NCBI GenBank assembly: GCA_910586605.1
Contig: CAJUJR010000093.1
Coordinates: 1-10,925, forward strand
Origin: an uncultured Lachnospiraceae bacterium
GTDB taxonomy: Bacteria; Bacillota; Clostridia; Lachnospirales; Lachnospiraceae
Reading direction: 5' to 3'
DNA length: 10,925 nucleotides
A program made the translations under genes and the position numbers. Each line of letters starts with the position of its first letter. Position 1 is the stretch's first letter. Below the pieces are notes generated by a model. It ran no database searches, was not told the DNA's origin, and saw nothing but the letters and a program-made list of their open reading frames with translations. Below, in pieces: positions 1-6,641 of this stretch.

Positions 1-77
1 TAAAGTATTGATTTTTCAATGTGCGAATCACATTTTTGATGTGGGAAGTTTGAGTTCAGTAAAATGGGAGGGGTTTT

Positions 78-836
78 ATGTTCCAGCCAAAACTTATTGT
101 CACTGATTTAGATGGGACAGCCTTAAAAAACAATAAAACAATTTCTAACGCTACGATAGAAGCATTTGCACAATGCAGAAAACATGGCATTCCATCTGCA
201 ATTGCCACAGCGCGCTACCTTGGGGGCGCAATGCCTTTTGCCAAAAAACTGCACACAGAATATCAAATCCTCACAGACGGCACCTTGGTCTATGAAAAAG
301 GCTCATTAATTTATTCTAATGCGATGGATATTGCTACCACAAATGCCATCCTAAAAGAACTTCAAAAATATAGTTGTACTTCACATATTGCAATCCCTAC
401 AACAAAGGGGTTGTACCGCTATCCCAAAAGTTCCATAAAAGGAAAAAACAACCGCAGCTTTTCAATCGAAAATCCATTTCCCTATCCCGGAAACAAAATA
501 GTTGCAGAACTTCCTGATGAAAGCATCGCTGACAAAATTGCCCAAAAATGCCAATGCAGCAAACTCCGCTACCGTGATGAAAACCGTTTCGCTTTTTACA
601 ATAAAACTGCTGGCAAACTGGACGCCATTCAGTATCTCGCCCAAAGAATCGGTATTTCCCTAGAGGATATCCTTGTCTTTGGCGACGACCAAAATGATAT
701 TGAAATGATTACCCACTGTGGTTATGGCGTTGCAATGGCCAATGCAACCAATGAAGTAAAAGCAGCGGCAAACGAAGTTACAGACAGTAATGAAAATGAC
801 GGTATTGCAAAAATCCTGTCCCGTTTTTTCCGTTGA
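78..836 (+). CDS. HAD-superfamily hydrolase, Cof-type (subfamily IIB) phosphatase
   Basis: A 252-residue cytosolic phosphatase that probably removes phosphate from small sugar phosphates, nucleotides or cofactors; the substrate cannot be read from the sequence. All four HAD motifs are visible: motif I TDLDGT at residues 9-14 (nucleophile Asp10, acid/base Asp12), motif II Thr44 in AIATAR, motif III Lys180 in AGKLDAIQYL, and motif IV GDDQND at 202-207, which binds Mg2+. The middle stretch, about 85-170, is the C2B-type cap that defines the Cof branch. Length is slightly below the usual 265-290. The ATG at 78 follows a GGGAGGGG ribosome binding site at 6-7 nt, which fixes the start. The gene stands alone, converging on rplL with a shared terminator. 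No convincing promoter is visible in bases 1-77; it may lie upstream of the window. Confidence 0.9.
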   Translation: MFQPKLIVTDLDGTALKNNKTISNATIEAFAQCRKHGIPSAIATARYLGGAMPFAKKLHTEYQILTDGTLVYEKGSLIYSNAMDIATTNAILKELQKYSCTSHIAIPTTKGLYRYPKSSIKGKNNRSFSIENPFPYPGNKIVAELPDESIADKIAQKCQCSKLRYRDENRFAFYNKTAGKLDAIQYLAQRIGISLEDILVFGDDQNDIEMITHCGYGVAMANATNEVKAAANEVTDSNENDGIAKILSRFFR

Positions 837-843
837 CATAAGG

Positions 844-871
844 AAAGGGCGTTGCCCCTGCAACGCCCTTT
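844..871. terminator. bidirectional intrinsic terminator between the HAD gene and rplL
   Basis: A perfect 11-bp stem: AAAGGGCGTTG at 844-854 pairs with CAACGCCCTTT at 861-871 around a 6-nt loop. It starts 7 nt after the HAD stop and lies 25 nt beyond the rplL stop on the other strand. The T-run is short in both directions (TTTT on +, TTTCCTT on -), but the GC-rich stem and convergent placement fit a terminator serving both transcripts. Confidence 0.85.
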
Positions 872-896
872 TAACCATATATCAGTAAAGCATTTC

Positions 897-1262
897 TTAT
901 TTAAGAGTAACCTTAGCGCCTTCGCCTTCAAGCTTAGCCTTAATGTCCTCAGCCTCTTCCTTAGAAGCAGCTTCTTTAACAACCTTAGGAGCGCCATCAA
1001 CAACTTCCTTAGCTTCTTTCAGCCCAAGGCCGGTTACTTCACGGACAACCTTAATTACTTTAACCTTGTTTGGACCAACTTCAGTAAGTTCTACATCGAA
1101 CTCATCTTTTTCTGCTGCAGCTTCTGCTGCACCGCCTGCTGCTGCTACAACAACGCCTGCTGCTGCAGATACGCCAAACTCTTCTTCACAAGCCTTTACT
1201 AAATCATTTAATTCTAATACTGTCATGCCTTTAATAGCATCAATAAATTCCTGAGTAGTCAT
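897..1262 (-). CDS. rplL: 50S ribosomal protein L7/L12
   Basis: The acidic stalk protein of the large ribosomal subunit, present as dimers on L10, which recruits and stimulates the translational GTPases. The 121 residues have the usual layout. The N-terminal dimerisation helices (about 1-33, including LELNDLVKACEEEFGV) are followed by an Ala/Gly-rich hinge (about 33-52). The C-terminal factor-binding domain (about 53-121) carries the characteristic KVKVIKVVREVTGLGLKEAK and EGAKVTLK ending. Length matches the family. The ATG at 1262 has a GGAGG 8-9 nt upstream. It is the second gene of rplJ-rplL, 110 nt behind rplJ. A terminator follows and the next gene faces it, so unlike the common bacterial order there is no rpoB downstream. 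Confidence 0.98.
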   Translation of the reverse strand: MTTQEFIDAIKGMTVLELNDLVKACEEEFGVSAAAGVVVAAAGGAAEAAAEKDEFDVELTEVGPNKVKVIKVVREVTGLGLKEAKEVVDGAPKVVKEAASKEEAEDIKAKLEGEGAKVTLK

Positions 1263-1294
1263 TTTATTATACCTCCATATAAATTAATTATCCT

Positions 1295-1337
1295 ATGGCC
1301 GCCGTCCCTGTATACGGTCTTTTATCATTCCGGCCAT
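1295..1337 (-). other. stem-loop structure in the rplJ-rplL spacer
   Basis: Inside the 110-nt gap between rplJ and rplL, ATGGCCG at 1295-1301 is complementary to CGGCCAT at 1331-1337. A second short stem (CCGT 1302-1305 with ACGG 1314-1317) nests inside. There is no T-run after it on the - strand, so it looks like an mRNA structure rather than a terminator. Such spacer structures can adjust the L12:L10 ratio (four or more to one), but that role here is inference. Confidence 0.4.
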
Positions 1338-1372
1338 CCCAAGGAACTGCCAATCACTGACTCGGACAATCC

Positions 1373-1873
1373 CTAAGCTTCTGCTGCACCATCACCCTTT
1401 TCCGCAATCTGTTTAAGAACACGGGCAAGATTTGTAATAGGTGACTGTAAAGAACCAAGCAACTTGGAAATAAGTTCCTCTCTGGAAGGAATGCTTGCAA
1501 GTGACTTAACACCAACTTCATCATAGAAATTACCTTCTACGACAGCACCCTTAAACTGCAATGCCTCTGCTTCCTTTGCCATATCGCTCAGAATCCTGAT
1601 TGGTGCAGTAGCATCTTCCATAGAAATCGCAATTGAAGATGGACCATCTAAAAGCTCATCTAACTGTGCAAAATCTGTTCCCTCAAATGCACGCTTCATC
1701 AATGTGTTTTTGTACACCTTGTACTCACAACCTGCCTCTCTGAGGTTCTTACGAAGCCTTGTATCCTGTTCTACCGTAAGTCCACGGTAATCAACTAATA
1801 CAACTGTTGCAGCGCCATCAACCTTAGCCTTAATTTCATCAACTATAGGCTGCTTTAATTCAACTTTTGCCAT
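1373..1873 (-). CDS. rplJ: 50S ribosomal protein L10
   Basis: L10 anchors the L7/L12 dimers to 23S rRNA at the GTPase centre and, as the L10-L12 complex, commonly represses its own operon by binding the leader. The 166 residues match family length. The N-terminal rRNA-binding domain contains the diagnostic VLVDYRGLTVEQDTRLRKNL (about 26-45) and YKVYKNTLMKRAFEGT (about 52-67). The C-terminal helix that carries L12 ends in LARVLKQIAEKGDGAAEA. The ATG at 1873 is preceded by GAAAGGAG at good spacing. It is first in the rplJ-rplL operon, behind its own promoter, leader and attenuator. Confidence 0.98.
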   Translation of the reverse strand: MAKVELKQPIVDEIKAKVDGAATVVLVDYRGLTVEQDTRLRKNLREAGCEYKVYKNTLMKRAFEGTDFAQLDELLDGPSSIAISMEDATAPIRILSDMAKEAEALQFKGAVVEGNFYDEVGVKSLASIPSREELISKLLGSLQSPITNLARVLKQIAEKGDGAAEA

Positions 1874-1944
1874 GAGTGAAATCTCCTTTCCTGGGTTATC
1901 CCCATAATTTCATCACTGCCTGTATCAGTACCGAAAAGCATAGC

Positions 1945-1961
1945 TGCCTGTAAAACAGGCA
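1945..1961 (-). other. small hairpin between attenuator and rplJ start
   Basis: TGCCTG (1945-1950) and CAGGCA (1956-1961) form a perfect 6-bp stem with a 5-nt loop in the rplJ 5' UTR, downstream of the attenuator and about 70 nt before the rplJ start codon. There is no T-run after it. It shares the string CCTGTTT with the attenuator hairpin, so it could take part in alternative pairing; this is a guess. Confidence 0.4.
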
Positions 1962-1981
1962 ATCTATTTCCATGTACAATT

Positions 1982-2013
1982 AAAAAAACCTCCCCGTGCG
2001 TAAACAGGGAGGT
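1982..2013 (-). terminator. attenuator (intrinsic terminator) in the rplJL leader
   Basis: Read on the - strand, ACCTCCC (2013-2007) pairs with GGGAGGT (1994-1988), and an uninterrupted run of seven T follows (1988-1982). This is a textbook intrinsic terminator about 110 nt before the rplJ start codon and just after the L10-binding fold. In Bacillus subtilis, the L10-L12 complex is known to switch the rplJL leader towards termination; the same arrangement here suggests the same control. It would pass transcripts when free L10-L12 is scarce. Confidence 0.85.
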
Positions 2014-2040
2014 ATAAAATTCATACAATAATTCTATCTT

Positions 2041-2099
2041 CCTCGGCAGGCGGTTCTCCTTATGCCGGTTTACCGGCACCTGCTGTCTACGGCAGTGTG
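2041..2099 (-). promoter_or_regulatory. ribosomal protein L10 leader (autoregulatory mRNA structure)
   Basis: On the - strand the leader reads GTAGACAGCAGGTGCCGG, then a TAAA loop, CCGGC, a purine-rich internal bulge (ATAAGGAGAA), and the conserved ending CGCCTGCCGAGG. The outer stem GCAGG/CCTGC (2083-2079 with 2050-2046) encloses the hairpin GCCGG/CCGGC (2077-2073 with 2068-2064). The bent, bulged stem and the CTGCCGAGG tail match the L10 leader family described in Firmicutes. It sits between the promoter and the attenuator, as expected for the binding site of L10-L12. Confidence 0.85.
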
Positions 2100-2124
2100 G
2101 CCTTGCTTTTGCAAAACCTTTGTT

Positions 2125-2153
2125 AGTCTATCACACTGCCATACTAATGTCAA
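2125..2153 (-). promoter_or_regulatory. rplJL promoter (sigma-A type)
   Basis: On the - strand there is a perfect -35 TTGACA (2153-2148), a 17-nt spacer and a -10 TAGACT (2130-2125). The predicted start is near 2118, giving a 5' UTR of about 245 nt that contains the L10 leader and the attenuator. The -35 begins only 11 nt beyond the stop codon of the upstream nuclease gene, with no terminator between them. Confidence 0.8.
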
Positions 2154-2164
2154 GTATTTTTTCA

Positions 2165-3085
2165 TTATTTCAGGCAACGGCCACATGCCTCGTATCCTTT
2201 TTCCTCTAATTCTGCCCTTGTGCCTGTAAGAGTCTTTTTATTTTCTTTTTTTGTATCTTCTGCACTGGAACAGGAGGGAAGATGGAATTTTTTTGTATTG
2301 GTATTCAGCACAAATTTCTGTGCCTTATTTCCTGCTGCCTTTTCCGCCTTCTTTGGGGTTGTGCTTCCCAAGCGGCTTTCACCTGTCGCATAATCAATCT
2401 CCACGCCCGGCTGGCTATTATAAACAAAGACATCAAAGCAGACGCCTTTCCCTTTATCTTCTACAGAATAAGCCTCCATCCTGACGCCCCTGGCAACCAG
2501 ATCTTCCCCTTCATAAACCGGAGTAACACGGTACAAAACATGGTTGTCTGTTTCCTTTACATATTCTGCCACCTTATTTTCAAAAGGAAGCATCCCATCC
2601 ACATTCATATAGCGTGTCCCAGTAATCAGGTTCTTTTTATTCGCATTTTCACCGGCAAGCTGGAAGCCAATCAAATGGCAGCGGTTATATAGATATCTGC
2701 CTTCTACGCAATTATACCTTACGCTATGCCAGCCAGAAGGATGTACCGCGCTAATTTCCTCCCTTTTTTCTGATGGCATAAGATCCCGTCCTATATTGGC
2801 ATATGCTGTTTTACAGCGTCCCAGGGAATCTAAAGGGCTATAATCCTCAAAGGATTTATCCGTCATGTCTTTTTTATCAAAATCAGGAATATTATCCCCT
2901 ATTTCTACATAAGCTTCCCCTGAAAAATCAGGTATCTTATCTAAATCAGCTACTGTCCCTGCATTTTTTTCCTGAACTTGTATCCCCTGTTCCTGCAAAA
3001 TCTCCTCTGCCGAGCATCCGCAAAAACAGATGCCCAAAACAAAGAGAAGGAATAAATAAGCTTTTTTTAATCTTTTTCCCATCAT
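2165..3085 (-). CDS. secreted lipoprotein, DNA/RNA non-specific endonuclease
   Basis: A 306-residue exported nuclease that should cleave DNA and perhaps RNA without sequence preference outside the membrane, as relatives such as streptococcal EndA do. Residues 1-24 are a lipoprotein signal: KRLKK, a hydrophobic stretch, then FCGC with likely lipidation at Cys24. The catalytic segment NRCHLIG at 134-140 holds the predicted general base His137. It is a variant of the family DRGH motif with Asn-Arg-Cys-His in place. GENANKKNLITGTRYMN (145-161) supplies the metal-binding Asn region. A C-terminal module (about 257-304) with His268, Cys272, Cys301 and Cys304 looks like a small Ada-like zinc site fused to the nuclease. 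The first of two adjacent ATGs is chosen because GAGG lies 8 nt ahead. It follows the GH59 gene by 56 nt with no terminator visible, so co-transcription is likely. Confidence 0.85.
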   Translation of the reverse strand: MMGKRLKKAYLFLLFVLGICFCGCSAEEILQEQGIQVQEKNAGTVADLDKIPDFSGEAYVEIGDNIPDFDKKDMTDKSFEDYSPLDSLGRCKTAYANIGRDLMPSEKREEISAVHPSGWHSVRYNCVEGRYLYNRCHLIGFQLAGENANKKNLITGTRYMNVDGMLPFENKVAEYVKETDNHVLYRVTPVYEGEDLVARGVRMEAYSVEDKGKGVCFDVFVYNSQPGVEIDYATGESRLGSTTPKKAEKAAGNKAQKFVLNTNTKKFHLPSCSSAEDTKKENKKTLTGTRAELEEKGYEACGRCLK

Positions 3086-3141
3086 TTTATTTTCCTCATT
3101 ATCCTAAACTTACCAACAGTTAAATAATATAGCAAATATAA

Positions 3142-6100
3142 TCAGTTGTTCTTTACTGTAACAGTAATCTCCTGTTTTTTTCCATTATAAAGCGTTACTG
3201 TAATTTTACAGCTTCCAGGCTTCTTTGCCCGAATCAAGCCATTAGAAGAAACCGTTGCAATTGCCTGGTTACTGCTTTTATAGCCAGCCTTTGTTGCACA
3301 ACAGCCTGCAGGCAGGACATAACGGATTTGCTTTGTCTGCCCTGCTGTTAAAACAGGCTTTTTCGGCTTAACCTCAAAACGGTAAGGCGCTTTTCGGACA
3401 TGTACTACGGCGGACCCTTTATATCCATTTTCACCAAATGCCGTAATCCTTACATAACCTGATTTTTTTGTATGGACAACGCCATCCTGGGAAACCGTCG
3501 CTATATTCTTATTTCCAGACTTCCACTTTACAATTTCTGCCTCATTAATATCTTTTCGGTATTTTGCCTTTAATTTCACTGTTTCACCAGCCCCGACACG
3601 TATGCCTCTTCCTGGCGTTATCGCAATTTCTGTCACCCTCACTTTAACAGAAACAGACTTCCCATCTGGTGTTTTTGCTGTTATTGTAGCATTTCCAGCT
3701 CCGTTCCCATAGACTTTCCCATCCGAAGTAACCATTGCAACTGCCATGTTAGAAGTTGTATAGGCAATCTCTTCCACTGCTTTTTTCGGAGTTGTCTTTA
3801 CCCCAAGGGAAATGTGTTCCCCATAGGCCAGTTCTATTTTCTCCTTTCCCACAGCAATGTCTTCTACAGAAACCTCCTTTACATCAGCAAGCTCTCCTGA
3901 CACTTCTACGGCATCAATATCCAAAGGTTCCCCATTTAACAACTCCAGTTTAATGGTATGTTTCCCCTTTTCCAACCCTGTAAGCTGATAGAATGCAGCC
4001 CTCATCTCAGTATCCTGAACGGAATAGCTCTTTTCAACTGTTTCGCCATCCACGCTTACTTTGATTTTCGGCCCTGCTACATTATTCCCAAGGAAACTGA
4101 TTCCTGTACCCTCAAATGTAAAAGACACTGCCGCCGATTTTTTCTTTAACTGGGAAACTGTCCTTCCATAATATAAATAGCTTTGGCTTTGCAGGCGGCT
4201 TACCGAACCACTGAATTTTAATGAAGAATCCAAGTCATCTGTCCTTGTTACATGGATTGCCCCTCCAGAAACAGGAACCACTTTCAAATTATCAAAACTA
4301 TTTTTATAAAAAGAACTGCCAAACGCGACCCGGCCAGAATTCACCGGCGATTTCTTCACAGCCTTTTTTGCCACCTGCTCATTATTTATATAAGCAGTCA
4401 CCGTATTATTTAACACTTTTATTTTCAGGTTAAGAAAGCGCCCTGGTTTCATGCCGCTTATTTCCCCACTTGCAATCTTGCCCTGGTTACTGTAAAGCCG
4501 CCATGTGCCATTCTGGTATATACGCAGCCAATAACCATTTCCAGCAATCGACTGCACAGCATTATAGCGTGCGCAAATTCCTGCGTAATTCTTAGCATCT
4601 TCCTCCGGATCCAGCATCACGTCTGCTGAAACAATATAATCTTTCCAGATATCATCCCCCAAAGACGTTACCGGATCTGTAGGTTCACCCGACCAGCCAT
4701 ATGGCAGATGGTCCTTATTTAGCTGCTGCCGCATGACACGGTTTCCATCCGCCAATTTTACCGCCTCAAACGCACCATTTACATCACTTGTATAACGGGG
4801 TGTTTTTCCCCTGCGCTGGATATACTCTTTCTTATATTGGAAATCATCTGAATACGGGAGCGCCAGCTTTTCCTCTTCCTTGCCAGAATCAACACTTGTC
4901 TTTTTCTTTAACTCTGCGTATTCCTTCTGTCCCTTTGTCGTTGTCAGTGTTACCATAGAATATGGTTCCACTGTCACAGTATAAACATAGGAGTCCCCCT
5001 CCTTTACCGGCGTTAACGTTCCTGTCTTTTCCAGCCAGTGTGTATCATATTCCTCTGATTTTCCATTGCTCCTTGTTTCCCAAAGAGAAACCTTAGAAGA
5101 TGCTTTTTTAAGGTTTGACACCTTTATCCTATAAGTCCTTGCCTTTTTGCTGTCGTTTGTAATAACAGTTGAGTAATCACCCGTTTTTCCATCTGCCGCT
5201 GTCAAATATGTATCTTTTGTATCTTTAATACAATGATTTTCCTGTATCCCATCTCCGTGGGAACCACTGCCCACAATACGCCAGCCTTTCTCCATAAAAT
5301 TTGTAAAATGCATCGACATCACCAGCCCATTTGTCACAGAATAACCGCCTGACCAAGGCGTATTTGCTGCAATAAGCTGTTTCGGGAAATAGACCGTGCC
5401 ATCATAATACGCAGCCACAGACGGCTGGTACTCATAAAGCGTCATATCAGATTCTGCCATGCCAATAATAATCCGGTTTGCAATATCCAACATCCCATTT
5501 GGGCCAGAAGTCGATTCTTTGTCTTCTGTATTATTTATTCCAAAAATAGAATCTGTTGCCACAGAAGAACCTTCACTGAACCAGACTTCTTTATTATACT
5601 TATCATGTAGTTTTTTGACATTTTTATCCATATAAGAGTTATAATGGCATCCAATTACATCAATCGCATCACGGTATTCTTTATCTTCTAACATTTTCTG
5701 GGCTACATACATCGTATCTGCTTCATCTGCTGCAACAAGCTTAATGCTGCTGTAGTCATAACGCTGTATTTTCTCTGTATTAAGAGCCTTGCGAAGATAT
5801 TTCGCCCATTCTGTCTCCACATCCTTCTCATTCCTGTTTGGGCTGACATAGGAAAATTTGATTCCCCAAGCGTCATAGGCAGCGTCAATCGTTTCTTTGT
5901 ACCAACGGTATCTTGCTTTAAACCCTGTCTCTTCACTTCTCTCGTATTTTTCCCCAACCCATGCGGGCATCCCCCAGCAAAGCAAGTCAACCGTAATATC
6001 CGGATTGATTTTTAATGCGTCATGTGCAAACATAAAACCTGCCCCACGCCGGACATTTGCCTTCTGCCCCGGATTCCTCTTTGTTGCGGGTTCTGCACCG

Positions 6101-6444
6101 GAAGAAGTATCGGCATCGCAGCCAAGCTCTATTTTAACATGTGAAAGCCCTGCGCCTTTTTTCGGATGAAAAAGCCAATTCATAATTTCCCAGTACTGCT
6201 CAGGGTTTTCTTCCTTATAATCCATTAAAAGACGGGAAGAACCATTGCAAGTAACTGCCCCCAGCCCACGAAACAGGCTATGTGCCTCTTTTACCTGGGT
6301 ATCCCCATCAATAATTAATGTTCTCTGGTTCTCTGCTGCACTCACTTCTTTCCGTATCTCCCGGCTGCCAAAGCCTGCACCGAAAGAACCAGCAAAAACA
6401 CTGCCTGCCAGCAGCCACGCCATACATTTTTTCCATCCTCTCAT
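3142..6444 (-). CDS. secreted multidomain GH59 (galactocerebrosidase-family) glycoside hydrolase
   Basis: A 1100-residue exported glycosidase that probably releases beta-linked galactose from glycolipids or other galactosides. The GH59 type enzyme is human galactosylceramidase, about 685 residues long. Residues 1-37 are a signal peptide (SAAE cleavage region). Residues 41-400 form the catalytic barrel, with GALC-like landmarks SRLLMDY (70-76), HVKIELGCDADTSSGAEP (102-119), Asn205-Glu206 as acid/base (YVSPNRNEKD), Glu291 as nucleophile (WFSEGSS) and NTPWSGGYSV (361-370). Residues 400-505 are a beta domain. About 525-725 is a LamG-like lectin domain as in GALC, and about 730-848 a second carbohydrate-binding-like beta sandwich. 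Three bacterial Ig-like (Big_2) repeats follow at about 857-937, 938-1017 and 1020-1098. No LPxTG or S-layer anchor is seen, so it is probably released or loosely wall-bound. The ATG is set by GGGGGAGG 4 nt upstream. Confidence 0.85.
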   Translation of the reverse strand: MRGWKKCMAWLLAGSVFAGSFGAGFGSREIRKEVSAAENQRTLIIDGDTQVKEAHSLFRGLGAVTCNGSSRLLMDYKEENPEQYWEIMNWLFHPKKGAGLSHVKIELGCDADTSSGAEPATKRNPGQKANVRRGAGFMFAHDALKINPDITVDLLCWGMPAWVGEKYERSEETGFKARYRWYKETIDAAYDAWGIKFSYVSPNRNEKDVETEWAKYLRKALNTEKIQRYDYSSIKLVAADEADTMYVAQKMLEDKEYRDAIDVIGCHYNSYMDKNVKKLHDKYNKEVWFSEGSSVATDSIFGINNTEDKESTSGPNGMLDIANRIIIGMAESDMTLYEYQPSVAAYYDGTVYFPKQLIAANTPWSGGYSVTNGLVMSMHFTNFMEKGWRIVGSGSHGDGIQENHCIKDTKDTYLTAADGKTGDYSTVITNDSKKARTYRIKVSNLKKASSKVSLWETRSNGKSEEYDTHWLEKTGTLTPVKEGDSYVYTVTVEPYSMVTLTTTKGQKEYAELKKKTSVDSGKEEEKLALPYSDDFQYKKEYIQRRGKTPRYTSDVNGAFEAVKLADGNRVMRQQLNKDHLPYGWSGEPTDPVTSLGDDIWKDYIVSADVMLDPEEDAKNYAGICARYNAVQSIAGNGYWLRIYQNGTWRLYSNQGKIASGEISGMKPGRFLNLKIKVLNNTVTAYINNEQVAKKAVKKSPVNSGRVAFGSSFYKNSFDNLKVVPVSGGAIHVTRTDDLDSSLKFSGSVSRLQSQSYLYYGRTVSQLKKKSAAVSFTFEGTGISFLGNNVAGPKIKVSVDGETVEKSYSVQDTEMRAAFYQLTGLEKGKHTIKLELLNGEPLDIDAVEVSGELADVKEVSVEDIAVGKEKIELAYGEHISLGVKTTPKKAVEEIAYTTSNMAVAMVTSDGKVYGNGAGNATITAKTPDGKSVSVKVRVTEIAITPGRGIRVGAGETVKLKAKYRKDINEAEIVKWKSGNKNIATVSQDGVVHTKKSGYVRITAFGENGYKGSAVVHVRKAPYRFEVKPKKPVLTAGQTKQIRYVLPAGCCATKAGYKSSNQAIATVSSNGLIRAKKPGSCKITVTLYNGKKQEITVTVKNN

Positions 6445-6477
6445 AAACCTCCCCCTTTCTCGGCAGCACTATCCTGG

Positions 6478-6515
6478 ATTATATAATATATAACTAGGAA
6501 TTGCTGCAATCCTAG
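6478..6515 (-). promoter_or_regulatory. putative promoter and operator-like dyad of the GH59 gene
   Basis: A TATAAT (- strand, 6483-6478) lies about 35 nt before the GH59 start codon, in a very AT-rich stretch; no good -35 sits at 17 nt. Just upstream is an imperfect dyad: CTAGGA (6494-6499) and TCCTAG (6510-6515) enclose TTGC-T-GCAA, with one extra A. The position directly upstream of the -10 fits a regulator-binding site, for example a sugar-responsive repressor, but no family can be named from it. Confidence 0.4.
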
Positions 6516-6535
6516 GTTACTATCCACGGGCGGCC

Positions 6536-6589
6536 TCTGAAAATCCTGAAATCATTGTGCCTGCACAAATGATTTTAGCTTTTTTCAGA
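6536..6589 (-). terminator. long stem-loop downstream of the ClC gene, likely terminator
   Basis: An extended imperfect hairpin spans the ClC-GH59 gap. The outer arms are TCTGAAAA (6536-6543) and TTTTCAGA (6582-6589). The inner arms are AAATCATT-GTG (6549-6559) and CAC-A-AATGATTT (6564-6575), with a CCTG loop. It begins about 50 nt after the ClC stop. The T-rich 3' arm occurs on both strands, with six T at 6580-6585 on +. It is therefore the best candidate for the end of the ClC transcript, although it is not a classical GC-rich terminator. Confidence 0.55.
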
Positions 6590-6641
6590 AATCAGCTGTA
6601 ACTATAGTATAACATTTTCCATACAAAATAGCGATAAGAAT

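Noticed and set aside
18..43. Overlapping small hairpins (AATGTG/CACATT and CACAT/ATGTG) upstream of the HAD gene
   Set aside because: Short, AT-rich and mutually exclusive; could be the end of a gene outside the window but cannot be supported.
943..1254. Long open frame on the + strand opposite rplL, Ser/Ala/Thr-rich
   Set aside because: Antisense shadow of the Ala/Glu-rich rplL coding sequence; no ribosome binding site and low-complexity composition.
3142..3170. Cell-wall anchor at the C-terminus of the GH59 protein
   Set aside because: The protein ends in TVTVKNN after the last Ig-like repeat; no LPxTG, hydrophobic tail or S-layer homology segment.
5703..5990. Second open frame inside the GH59 gene on the same strand
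   Set aside because: Lies fully within the GH59 catalytic domain in another frame and has no recognisable features.
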